The notes under the pieces are model-generated. The model did no database searches, was not told where the DNA came from, and was given only the letters and a program-made list of their open reading frames with translations. From assembly GCF_900299535.1 (NCBI RefSeq), contig NZ_OMKE01000005.1, positions 1 to 64,000 of the forward strand: a DNA stretch of 64,000 nucleotides, in the 5' to 3' direction. Source of the stretch: Aquimarina aquimarini (GTDB lineage: Bacteria > Bacteroidota > Bacteroidia > Flavobacteriales > Flavobacteriaceae). Below, one piece after another: positions 54,625 through 62,945 of this stretch. Positions within the stretch are counted from its first letter, which is position 1. Each line of letters begins with the position of its first letter. Position numbers and translations under genes: made by a program.

Positions 54625-56313
54625 ATGCCAGGGAAATTTGTAATCAATGGTGCAACTTTAAAATGTCCGCTATGCTCAAGCAGTGGTACCCTTTTAGTAT
54701 CACATACAGAAGTACAATTGCAAGATGTACCATGGGCAACCAATGGGGATAGAAATAAATCTAATCTCGTTTTTGGAGGCGTTTGCAATAAATGGCGTAA
54801 AAACAAACCACCCTGTGCCAGTGTAATTTCACCCACACAATGGCAAGGATTGGCAAGTGATGTAGAAATTGATGGTGAGTTGATGCTAGTAGAAGACTCT
54901 ACCATAAAATGTGCTACAGGAGGAGTTGATATAGCTATTGAAGATACAGCACAAATAGATGTTCCTACAGATTTACCAGATTCAGAAAATGCTGTGTTAA
55001 AAAAGTTTTTGGTTAATGTAAGAAGACCAGAAGATTATAAAGGAGAGTATGGATTTGATTGGCTACGAGATGAATATATATATCCTATTGAAACAATAGA
55101 TCATAATACTACTAATGATTTAGATAATGTTCCCTTGCCAGTATGTAAAAACCCTAATGATTTAAAAAATGAATATAAGACAAAAGATGTTGTAAGTCCT
55201 ATATCTCCTTATGGAATAGATTATTACCCAGCATGGTTGTCAATCTTTCCTGACACTGAAGAAGGTTATGTAAATCAAGTTCAATTAAATATAGAAATTG
55301 AAGAAATTGAACCATTACAATCAGATGAAACAGAAATTATCTTTGAATGTGATAACGAGAACTTAATAGTCACTCCTGAAAAAATTCCGTTAAATGATCT
55401 CTTGCTAGATAAACAAACGAAAAATTGGGAGAATACCACCAAAGACTATTATCTAGCAGAAAAAGTGATTACTGTAAAATGTGAAGGAGGTGTATTAGAA
55501 GATCATCAGGAAATAAAGATTTTTGCAGAACTAAAGGGGGAAAAAGAAGAGGTGGGAAAATTAATGGTATATAAAAATAGTACTATTCCCAGCTTTGAAA
55601 TTGTAGTGGTTGATGTAAGTATAGCAGGAAATCCAACAAGTTATAATACTTCTTTTTACTATCCTTTGTTAAAACTATCTTTTACACAGGCAATGATTAA
55701 ACCCGTAGTTGTTGATACTATTTCTTTTGATATTAGCTTGTTACCATTAACAGCCCCAGTAGTGCGAGATTTTACAGAGATGTATATCAATACCCCTACA
55801 TTAAGCAATGCAGATTCAAATGCTCTTTTAAAATTTGAAGACGATTTGCTTTATTTATTTAGTCTATATAACGAGGTTCTAAATCCTATAAATAGTAATG
55901 CATCCAAGAAAACGTATATATTTCGTACTCCTTTTAAACCTTTACATCCTCATACAGGAGAAGAATTAAGGGGTATGGCCTATGCCGGCCATCCTGATAA
56001 AGAAATTCCTGGTTGGGGAAATTCTATAGTACTCTTCCCTTTTGGATTGCTAGATGATTCTAATATGATACACGAATTGGGACATTCGCTCTCATTACCT
56101 CATACTTTTGAAGAAAAATATGTAAGTCCATTTACTTTTTATCAAGGTTTTACAGATAATCATATGGATTATTTCAATCAATATGACCCAAACCCGAATA
56201 GTGTAGGGCTTCCAAATCCAAATAGAAACAATATGTATTCATTTTTTAAATGGCAATGGGATATTATGAGAGAAGATAGAAGTTTGATATATGAGAATAC
56301 CAGTTTAGAGTAA
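54625..56313 (+). CDS. PAAR-like (DUF4280) metzincin metallopeptidase T6SS effector
   Basis: 562 aa, a fusion. Residues 1-~112 are a DUF4280 PAAR-like domain (KFVINGATLKCPLCSSSGTL, WQGLASDVEIDG, STIKCATGGVDIAI) that caps the VgrG spike. Residues ~150-330 are a beta-rich linker. Residues ~370-562 are a zinc peptidase with HELGHSLSLPH (H483, E484, H487, H493; HExxHxxxxxH with Ser where metzincins usually have Gly) and the Met-turn DNHMDYF (M514), followed by WQWDIMR. This order resembles pappalysin-like peptidases. No signal peptide, as expected for a T6SS effector. It probably cuts proteins of a target cell. No obvious immunity protein directly follows it. Confidence 0.85.
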   Translation: MPGKFVINGATLKCPLCSSSGTLLVSHTEVQLQDVPWATNGDRNKSNLVFGGVCNKWRKNKPPCASVISPTQWQGLASDVEIDGELMLVEDSTIKCATGGVDIAIEDTAQIDVPTDLPDSENAVLKKFLVNVRRPEDYKGEYGFDWLRDEYIYPIETIDHNTTNDLDNVPLPVCKNPNDLKNEYKTKDVVSPISPYGIDYYPAWLSIFPDTEEGYVNQVQLNIEIEEIEPLQSDETEIIFECDNENLIVTPEKIPLNDLLLDKQTKNWENTTKDYYLAEKVITVKCEGGVLEDHQEIKIFAELKGEKEEVGKLMVYKNSTIPSFEIVVVDVSIAGNPTSYNTSFYYPLLKLSFTQAMIKPVVVDTISFDISLLPLTAPVVRDFTEMYINTPTLSNADSNALLKFEDDLLYLFSLYNEVLNPINSNASKKTYIFRTPFKPLHPHTGEELRGMAYAGHPDKEIPGWGNSIVLFPFGLLDDSNMIHELGHSLSLPHTFEEKYVSPFTFYQGFTDNHMDYFNQYDPNPNSVGLPNPNRNNMYSFFKWQWDIMREDRSLIYENTSLE

Positions 56314-56351
56314 TTATTATAATGTACTAAAATCTATTAAAACAATAAGAA

Positions 56352-56459
56352 ATGTCAGAAAAATTTATTACCAATAATGCTACTCCAAAATACCTGTTAT
56401 GTTCTAGTAGTGACAAATTTGTAGTATCACATACAGAATTACAATTGCAAGTTTTATAA
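56352..56459 (+). pseudogene. Remnant of a second DUF4280 (PAAR-like) domain
   Basis: A 35-codon frame from ATG 56352 to TAA 56457-56459 encodes MSEKFITNNATPKYLLCSSS then KFVVSHTELQLQ, which aligns residue by residue with the first ~35 residues of the upstream effector (KFVINGATLKCPLCSSS...LVSHTEVQLQ). The remaining ~75 residues of the domain are absent. The frame stays open after this single stop, without another stop, right through the caspase-like gene at 56535-57359. I read it as the stub of a former PAAR-effector fusion that has lost the middle of its PAAR domain. Confidence 0.75.
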
Positions 56460-56534
56460 AACATTTTCCTAAAAAAGAAAAAAATAAAACACATTTTGTA
56501 TTTAGGAGATAAAGGATTTTTTAAACAAAAAACC

Positions 56535-57359
56535 ATGAAAGCAACAAATCAATATAATATTACCGAAAAAATTTCTCATCGTCAAAACAGAATACAAAAT
56601 AGTTTTAATGATGTTGTAACAAATGTGGATTATACAACCACTGCAGTTAATGAAACTGAAGAATTACAGTCTACTTTTGTTAGACTATTATTTCATGGAG
56701 GAGCAAGAAGTCTTGCTGATAATAGTGCTTTTCACTTTGCCTCGTTAAATGTTTATAATGATTATAGAAGAAATTATATAGATGATTTATCAAGTAGAGA
56801 ATCTGTAGGTTCAGGAAAACAAATAGTTGAAAAAATTGATTCGCAAGAAGATAATTCAATTAAATCTATAGATTTCTTTTCTCATGGAGATATGTTTGCT
56901 TTATACCTTATAAAAGGCGCAAGTATTTATGAAACAATCAGTAAAGAGAGTGTTGAGAGTAATAATTTGAATGCTTCATTATATCTTGGGAGTGTTACTA
57001 GGTTTTGGAGAGGAAGTAACTTACACGAAGATAGCAGAAAAATAGATGAAATAAATTTTAAAAAATGCAATAATAAATGTATAATAGAAATTCATGGTTG
57101 CTTAACGGCAGGTAATTTATATCTGCATGATAATATGTGTGAAGAGTTATCTGAATTACTTTATTCTAATGGAAAGACTGAAGCTATAGTTATAGGACAT
57201 ACAGAAAGGGCAAATCCTAATATTAAAGGTTCAATCACAACAAATGAAGAACAAGATTACAGACATGGAGAAAGAAAAATTTTTTATAATGGTCGAGTTA
57301 TTCATACTACTAAAAGAGAAGGTCTAATTACAAGAAATGAAATTGATGATTTATTATAG
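56535..57359 (+). CDS. Candidate caspase-like (HG/GC) T6SS effector
   Basis: 274 aa from ATG 56535; a TTG at 56496 in the same frame is a weaker start. No signal peptide. The visible motifs are IDFFSHG (H117-G118) and IIEIHGC (C189), each at the end of a hydrophobic strand, followed by LTAGNLYLHDNMCEELSELL and a further strand EAIVIGHT. A His-Gly and Gly-Cys pair at strand ends, about 70 residues apart, is the layout of clan CD cysteine peptidases and the DUF4347/CHAT-like group. I infer a protease or related hydrolase acting in a target cell. The gene follows the PAAR-like remnant in frame and overlaps a small membrane protein. The motif assignment is by eye; it could be a different alpha/beta fold. 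Confidence 0.55.
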   Translation: MKATNQYNITEKISHRQNRIQNSFNDVVTNVDYTTTAVNETEELQSTFVRLLFHGGARSLADNSAFHFASLNVYNDYRRNYIDDLSSRESVGSGKQIVEKIDSQEDNSIKSIDFFSHGDMFALYLIKGASIYETISKESVESNNLNASLYLGSVTRFWRGSNLHEDSRKIDEINFKKCNNKCIIEIHGCLTAGNLYLHDNMCEELSELLYSNGKTEAIVIGHTERANPNIKGSITTNEEQDYRHGERKIFYNGRVIHTTKREGLITRNEIDDLL

Positions 57360-57690
57360 CATAATACCAAGTTTCAATACTTTATTCTTAGTCTTTGTAA
57401 TAATGTTATTTATTACGGTATATACCTTAGGATATATTATTTTAAAATTGTTAAACCCTAAAAAATATAGAATTTTATATTTCTTTTTCTATTCTTGGTT
57501 AATATGGATATTAATATTTATCACTTTTCTACCATTCAATAGGGGATACGAATCTATAACGCAAAATGATGATATTTTTGGTTCTATTGTTACAGCTATA
57601 TTTGTTTCAATATATTTCCCTTTTCATCATTTACTGGGTATTATTTCATTACTTATATTAATAAAACGTAAATATTTATCCTTAGAATAA
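57337..57690 (+). CDS. Small membrane protein, candidate immunity protein
   Basis: 117 aa (114 from the ATG at 57346). It has three hydrophobic helices (LFLVFVIMLFITVYTLGYII, ILYFFFYSWLIWILIFITF, IVTAIFVSIYFPFHHLLGII) and no known domain. It overlaps the end of the caspase-like gene by 13-23 nt in another frame, so its translation is coupled to it. A small protein overlapping the 3' end of an effector gene is the standard layout for T6SS immunity proteins. That role is inferred from position. A membrane immunity protein would suggest a membrane or periplasmic target, which sits uneasily with a cytosolic protease. Confidence 0.6.
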   Translation: MKLMIYYSIIPSFNTLFLVFVIMLFITVYTLGYIILKLLNPKKYRILYFFFYSWLIWILIFITFLPFNRGYESITQNDDIFGSIVTAIFVSIYFPFHHLLGIISLLILIKRKYLSLE

Positions 57691-57731
57691 TTGATTTAGA
57701 AATTCAATAAATATTACAATCTCAACTCATC

Positions 57732-58385
57732 TCACTCCACCAACCCCAATTTTATGGCATATTTTGCTAGTCCTACTACATTCTTTACTTTCAGTTTAGA
57801 GATCAGACTGGTTCTATAACCTTCGATAGTGTATTTGCTTAAAAAAAGCTGATCTGCAATTTCCTGTGTTGTATATTCCTGAGCAATCAGTTTTAGAATT
57901 TCTTTTTCTCGTTTGGTTAGTTTGATAACATTCTCTTTCTTTTGATTAAATATGCTTTCTGTATATGCTTGCTTTATACTTTCTGAAAAGTAATTTTCAC
58001 CTTTCAAAATAGTTTCAATAGCAAGAAATAACTCAGTTTTTTTAGCATTTTTAGGTACATATCCATCTACCCCATCGTGAGTAAGTTCATATATTTTTTC
58101 AGGATCGGTAAGCATACTTACCATCAGGGTTTTTATATGAGGGTGTTTTTTCTTTATATATCGATTAAGTTCTATACCATCAATTTCGGGCATATTGATA
58201 TCTAATATGGCTAAATCAATTTTTTCTTGCGTATTAATGTCAAGATACTTTTTGGCTTCAAGACCATTATAAGAAGTAAATAAAACCTCATATTCAGATT
58301 CATGAGCTAGCATACTTGATAATCCATCAAGAAACATTTTATGATCATCTACAATAAGTAATTTATATTTGTTGTGGGATTTCAT
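57732..58385 (-). CDS. NarL-type response regulator
   Basis: 217 aa. N-terminal receiver domain with LLIVDDHKMFLDG, phospho-acceptor D62 (LAILDINMPEIDG), TLMVSMLTD and VDGYVPKNAKK. Residues ~150-217 are a LuxR-type helix-turn-helix (LTKREKEILKLIAQEYTTQE, YTIEGYRTSLISKLKVKN). Its start lies 23 nt inside the 3' end of the kinase gene before it, so the pair is coupled. It should be phosphorylated by that kinase and control transcription; targets are not shown. Confidence 0.95.
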   Translation of the reverse strand: MKSHNKYKLLIVDDHKMFLDGLSSMLAHESEYEVLFTSYNGLEAKKYLDINTQEKIDLAILDINMPEIDGIELNRYIKKKHPHIKTLMVSMLTDPEKIYELTHDGVDGYVPKNAKKTELFLAIETILKGENYFSESIKQAYTESIFNQKKENVIKLTKREKEILKLIAQEYTTQEIADQLFLSKYTIEGYRTSLISKLKVKNVVGLAKYAIKLGLVE

Positions 58386-60327
58386 TATAAGTAGGTATTT
58401 TTATTCGAATAGCGGTACCTCTGTTGATAACAGAATCGATGTGTATTTCACCGTACATCTTAGATAAGCGGTTTTTTATATTTTGTAACCCGATACCTGA
58501 AGTTACTGTATCTACAGAAAAGCCTATCCCATCATCTTCAAAAATAACTTCTAAATCATTTTCATAAACATTAAAACAGATTTCTATATGTTTTGCATTG
58601 GCATATTTTAATGCATTGGTGAGTAATTCCTGAATGACTTTGAAAATTTCAGGCTTATATTTTTCATCAAGCTTATCAATTTTATCAACAGGATGAGGGA
58701 TAAATGTAATTTCGGGTTCAGTTACATTTTCAATGGTATCGATATAATCACTAATATATTTAGTAAAAGATGAGTTACAAAGTTTTTTAGGAGTAAGGTT
58801 ATGTGATATTTGCCTAACCTGTTCATATACATTATCTAGCTGATCTAGTATAGTATCTTTCTCCTTATGTATTTCTTCTTGCCTCCCTGCCATTTGTAAT
58901 TTGATTGCTGCAAGGTTACCTCCTACGGAGTCATGTAATTCACTTGCGATACGATTACGCTCTTCGTTTTGTGCAAAAGTATACGTATTTGCTAATTTTA
59001 ATTCTTGTTCTTTGAGTACAGAATTAATTTTTTGCTTATGAATTTCTTCTTTTTGAAGATTGTACTGGTTTTGTACTTTAAGTTTTTGGTAATACACAAT
59101 CAATAAGGCTGATATAGGAATTAAAACAATCAAAAAAACTATAATAGATGATCTTTTAAGTAGTCGTTGTCTACTAATTTCATTATCCTTAATTAATTGA
59201 TTTTCTTTTAATGCTAGAATTTCTTTTTCTTTTTTGGTGGTTTCATATTTAATCTCTAATTCAGTAATTTCTTTACGCTGTTTTGTATTACTTATGGAGT
59301 CTTTGAGTTTATAAAACTCAATAAGCGAACTATTGGCTAATTTATGATTACCAATAGTTGTGTAAATACTTGCTAAATTCTCATGGATATTTTTCTGTAC
59401 TTCCAGGTTTCTTATTTTCTTTGCTTCTGGCAAAGTTTTAACAAGTGTATTAATAGCTTTACCAGAGTTACCTAAAGCATCTAGAGCTAAGGCTTTGTGT
59501 ACTATTGCATTTAAACCTTTATCCTTAAAACCATAATTGTCTGCTATGTTCTTACTTTTCTCATAATAATTAATAGCTTTAATATATTTTTTATTTTCAA
59601 ATAAAACAGAACCAATATTTAAAGCAATAGTAGCAGATACTTTAGGGTCTTTTTCAAGAGGCATTAATTCAAAAGCTTGTATAAAGTATTTCTCTGCATT
59701 GTCAAAATCTTTTTTGAAGAAATAAATACTTCCAATGTTTACATAGTTAGCATAAATAGCCTGATCATTATATGCGTGATCTATACTTTCTTTAAAAAAT
59801 TGTATTGCCTTATCTAGTTCATTTTTATTTCCATAGAGAATTCCTAAATCTGATTTTACTTTAGAGATCATTTCTTTGTAATGTATCTTTTCAGAAATCT
59901 CTAGACTCTTAAAAAGTATCTCTATCGCTTTATCAATTTTACCGCTTATTCGATATCCTGACCCAATAATTCGGTAGATAGTCGCTGTCTTTTTTTGGAG
60001 ATTGATAGTCTCTTTAAGACTGTTACCTCTTTGGCTTTTCAGTTTTATTCGCAATAGTGCTTTTTTTGCATAATACTCAGCAGAATCAGGAACTCCAATA
60101 GAGTTAAAATATTCACCTATAGTAATATTAACTTTTAGACGTATAGAATCATGGATTTTTTTCCTTTTGGATAATTTAGAAAGGATATTGTACGAATAAT
60201 TAGGATTACTTATTAGAGAATCTTTTGCATTTTCTACTAACTTATTTGGATTGCCTTGAGTGTATGCATACTGCATAAATGATATAATAATATAAATGCA
60301 TATTTTTATACCTCTAGATGACAACAT
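58363..60327 (-). CDS. TPR-sensor histidine kinase (NarX/HisKA_3 type)
   Basis: 654 aa. A signal-like N-terminus (IYIIISFMQYAYTQ) leads to TPRs from ~35 to ~370 (KAIEILFKSLEISEKIHYK, AEKYFIQAFELM, KAINTLVKTLPEA). A coiled segment and one membrane helix (SSIIVFLIVLIPISALLIVYY, near 395) follow. The HisKA_3 site is ERNRIASELHDSVGGNLAAI with the phospho-His in LHD. The ATPase domain has LTNALKYANA (N box), FEDDGIGF (G1) and SGIGLQNIKNRL (G2). The layout, with periplasmic TPRs, is common in Bacteroidota. It overlaps its response regulator. Confidence 0.95.
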   Translation of the reverse strand: MLSSRGIKICIYIIISFMQYAYTQGNPNKLVENAKDSLISNPNYSYNILSKLSKRKKIHDSIRLKVNITIGEYFNSIGVPDSAEYYAKKALLRIKLKSQRGNSLKETINLQKKTATIYRIIGSGYRISGKIDKAIEILFKSLEISEKIHYKEMISKVKSDLGILYGNKNELDKAIQFFKESIDHAYNDQAIYANYVNIGSIYFFKKDFDNAEKYFIQAFELMPLEKDPKVSATIALNIGSVLFENKKYIKAINYYEKSKNIADNYGFKDKGLNAIVHKALALDALGNSGKAINTLVKTLPEAKKIRNLEVQKNIHENLASIYTTIGNHKLANSSLIEFYKLKDSISNTKQRKEITELEIKYETTKKEKEILALKENQLIKDNEISRQRLLKRSSIIVFLIVLIPISALLIVYYQKLKVQNQYNLQKEEIHKQKINSVLKEQELKLANTYTFAQNEERNRIASELHDSVGGNLAAIKLQMAGRQEEIHKEKDTILDQLDNVYEQVRQISHNLTPKKLCNSSFTKYISDYIDTIENVTEPEITFIPHPVDKIDKLDEKYKPEIFKVIQELLTNALKYANAKHIEICFNVYENDLEVIFEDDGIGFSVDTVTSGIGLQNIKNRLSKMYGEIHIDSVINRGTAIRIKIPTYNEIPQQI

Positions 60328-60506
60328 AATCGATATTTTGTGTTTTTATAAGTTGGTCATGATATTATATAATATCTTCTAGCATAACTACGTGTTAATC
60401 ACATATATTGTCTTGTCTATTATAAAAGATTATAAAGGTATTATGATGAGTTTAAAAAAGTGATATATCTAGTTTTATTGTAACGTTTCTTGAAAGCTTT
60501 TTACTT

Positions 60507-60896
60507 TTATCTAATAAAAAAAATAAAAGTACGATTGTCAATATCGCTTTTATTATTGGTTGCGATAAATAAGTTATTGTTATTATTTTTATCGAGTTGA
60601 TAAAACTTATAGCTCCTGTTTATAATATCGTTGTTAAGAATAGCGAGTTCTTTTTTCTTAAAAGTAGTATTAATTAATTTTATTTTAATCCAAATATTTC
60701 CTTTAAAAAAAGGAAAATTTATGTCAGGAACATGTTTAAAAGGAATCTCTTTTAATTCATCTATGGTATACTTATTTGTTTTATCTATATAACATTTATA
60801 ACTATATGTAACACCATCAATGGTTTTTATGTTAGGATAACATGAATAAATATTGATAAATATTAAAACTGATATAAGGGGTAATTGTTTAATCAT
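60507..60896 (-). pseudogene. Truncated 7TMR-DISM-like extracellular sensor domain
   Basis: 129 codons. A lipoprotein-like or signal start (LISVLIFINIYSCYPN) is followed by a beta domain (FKHVPDINFPFFKGNIWIKI, KLINTTFKKKELAIL, YKFYQLDKN) that matches the 7TMR-DISM extracellular type 2 pattern. The frame ends at TAA right after an 8-T run (A-run 60516-60523 on the plus strand). Removing one T would extend it to 60452 with plausible sequence (FLLDKSKKLSRNVTIKLDIS). Even so the seven-helix and output domains (kinase or cyclase) are missing. I read it as a broken receptor gene. Confidence 0.55.
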
Positions 60897-60971
60897 TAGT
60901 TTAGCTTTATATGCTTAAATCAAATAGAAAACGATTTTGTTACCTTAATATGTCTATAGTTTAAAAAATAG

Positions 60972-61259
60972 TTACACCAGATCGATAGCAGGTAATTTTA
61001 ATAGTATATAAGAAAGGTAAATTTTTGGGATAATGCACTAGTAGAATCTTTTTTTAAAACACTAAAAGTAGAACTTGTTTACCATCATGATTTTAAAGCT
61101 AAAAACAGCTGTATTTGATCATATAGAGGTATGGTATGATAGAAAGGGTTACATTCTTCTTTGGAGCACAAAACCCCATAGAAGTCGAAATAGAATTTTT
61201 AAATTTAAAAATGCGGCATAAGTCTTAGAAAAGTTGTCCGAATTTCTCTTGCAAGTCCA
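60972..61259 (+). mobile_element. IS3-family transposase (OrfB) remnant
   Basis: Pieces of an IS3-type OrfB 3' end are visible over three frames: DR.QV near 60980 (cf. DRGSQY), RKVNFWDNALVESFFKTLKV at about 61010-61066, then VFDHIEVWYDRK in a second frame, and PIEVEIEFLNLKMRHKS before TAG in a third. It has internal deletions, two or more frameshifts and stop codons. The AAGTTGTCCGAATTTCTC...GTCCA end may be the right inverted repeat. The element is dead. It lies between a truncated receptor gene and an LRR gene, marking an old insertion or rearrangement. Confidence 0.75.
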
Positions 61260-61288
61260 TCGCGGTAGCGGGGATACAATACATGTCT

Positions 61289-62668
61289 CTAGTAATATAC
61301 TCTACAATTTGGCAACCATAATTTTATTTTCCTTTTTTCTTCTTCGGAAAAATTATTTTTAGATAAATTAAGTTGTTCAAGTTTTTTTAATTTATTGATC
61401 GTATTTGGCAGTTTTGTAAGTTTATTATTACCTAGATCTAATTTTTTAAGGTTTACCATTTCACCAATGGTTAATGGTAATTCTGTAATTTGGTTGTCTG
61501 AAATAAAAAAAGACTCTATTTTTTTTAATTTACCTATGGATATTGGTAGTTTTTTAATTTTATTTTGATTAAGGTCTAATTCCACAAGGTTTTTCAAACT
61601 CCCAATACTTGAAGGTAATGCCTGTAGTTGATTTCCTCTTAAGTAAAAACTTTTGAGTTTATTAAGTTCACCTATTGCAGTAGGAAGCTTATGGATTTTA
61701 TTTTGACCTATGAGAAATTTTTTAAGATTTTGGAGCTTACCAATAGTAATTGGTATTTCTATAATTTGATTTCCATTTAAATGTAATTCTTCCAAATTAG
61801 ACAATTTGCCTATCGATAATGGTAATTCTACTAAATTATTATAATCTATATCCAGAATAGTGAGGTTATTTAACTTATCTATAGATGTTGGCAGTTTAAC
61901 CAGTTTATTAGTGTCTAAAACAAGATGTTTCAATTTTTTTAATTCACATATAACTTCAGGAAATTCATTAAATTGACCAATTCCTATACTTAACTTAGTA
62001 AGGTTTTCTAATTTCTCTATAGACTTAGGTAGCTTATTTATCGAGTTTTTACCTAGATAAAGTATGCTTAAATTTGGTAACTCCCCAATAATAGCCGGAA
62101 TTTCAATAAATTTATTAGAATGTAAGTTTAATTCTTTTAATTGCTTAAGTTCTTTAAAGTTTTTTGGTAGACCACTGATTTGATTACCACCAAGGTTTAA
62201 TTTAATAAGTTTTTTTAGTCCATTAAATTTGGTTGGGAATTGAATGAGCTTATTATAAAAGAGATTTAGTTCTCTTAAATTTTCTAAATTTTTAACCGAT
62301 GATGGAACTTCTATTAATTTATTATTATTCAGTTTTAGTATATCAAGACAACTTAAATTTTCAAAACTAGAGGGTAATGAAGACATCTCATTGCTCATAA
62401 GATTAAGTTCTGTTAAACTCATCAACTCACCTATTTCAATGGGTAGTGTTTTTAGCTTATTATTACTAACATCTAACCATTTCAGGTTTTTAAATTTACC
62501 AATAGCCCTTGGTAAACCTTCTAGTTTTTTAAAAGATAAACTAAGTCCTTTTACTAAGTCTGGGGTTTCTAAAGCTTTATTTAATGAGTTGTAGTATGGT
62601 TTTATCTCTTGGGCTTCTACAAAGGTAATACTTAATACAAAGAGAAATAATTTAATTGTTATTTTCAT
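61289..62668 (-). CDS. Secreted leucine-rich repeat protein
   Basis: 459 aa from the ATG at 62668 (signal MKITIKLFLFVLSITFVEAQ); the upstream in-frame start at 62707 would add 13 residues ahead of the signal and is unlikely. After ~30 residues it is a regular array of about 17-18 units of 23 residues, reading LxxLxxLxLxxNxLxxLPxxIGxL (e.g. LKNLVELDLNQNKIKKLP). This is the typical or ribosomal-inhibitor-like bacterial LRR seen in Leptospira-type and Bacteroidota proteins. It probably binds protein outside the cell or in the periplasm. The C-terminus is short (LWLPNCRVYY) with no T9SS tail. The IS3 relic lies immediately downstream. Confidence 0.85.
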   Translation of the reverse strand: MKITIKLFLFVLSITFVEAQEIKPYYNSLNKALETPDLVKGLSLSFKKLEGLPRAIGKFKNLKWLDVSNNKLKTLPIEIGELMSLTELNLMSNEMSSLPSSFENLSCLDILKLNNNKLIEVPSSVKNLENLRELNLFYNKLIQFPTKFNGLKKLIKLNLGGNQISGLPKNFKELKQLKELNLHSNKFIEIPAIIGELPNLSILYLGKNSINKLPKSIEKLENLTKLSIGIGQFNEFPEVICELKKLKHLVLDTNKLVKLPTSIDKLNNLTILDIDYNNLVELPLSIGKLSNLEELHLNGNQIIEIPITIGKLQNLKKFLIGQNKIHKLPTAIGELNKLKSFYLRGNQLQALPSSIGSLKNLVELDLNQNKIKKLPISIGKLKKIESFFISDNQITELPLTIGEMVNLKKLDLGNNKLTKLPNTINKLKKLEQLNLSKNNFSEEEKRKIKLWLPNCRVYY

Positions 62669-62784
62669 GTTTTTATTTTCATAAAACGACCCGATTTTAG
62701 CTCTCAACTAAAAATTGAAACCAATAAACTTTATAATTTAATAAACTTAATTAGGTAATTCTTAAGTGTAAAAATAATATACAA

Positions 62785-62812
62785 CAAAAAAGCCAGACAA
62801 TTTTGTCTGGCT
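62785..62812 (-). terminator. Terminator of tricorn-like gene
   Basis: AGCCAGACAA (62791-62800) pairs perfectly with TTGTCTGGCT (62803-62812). On the minus strand a T-run follows directly (the AAAAAA just left of the stem). It lies 134 nt after the tricorn-like stop codon. Confidence 0.85.
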
Positions 62813-62945
62813 ATGGTAAATATTTACAGCTTTGTAACCAAGATGATTCAAAATTCAAACTTTTTGATGCAAGATCTGAAAGAAATAAACACGTTTACAG
62901 ACAAATACTCAGAACTTCTAAGTACTTAGCTAGATACTATCTTTT

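Noticed and set aside
56327..56536. Minus-strand frame over the PAAR-like remnant
   Set aside because: It is the antisense of the DUF4280 stub, whose plus-strand frame aligns with the neighbouring effector.
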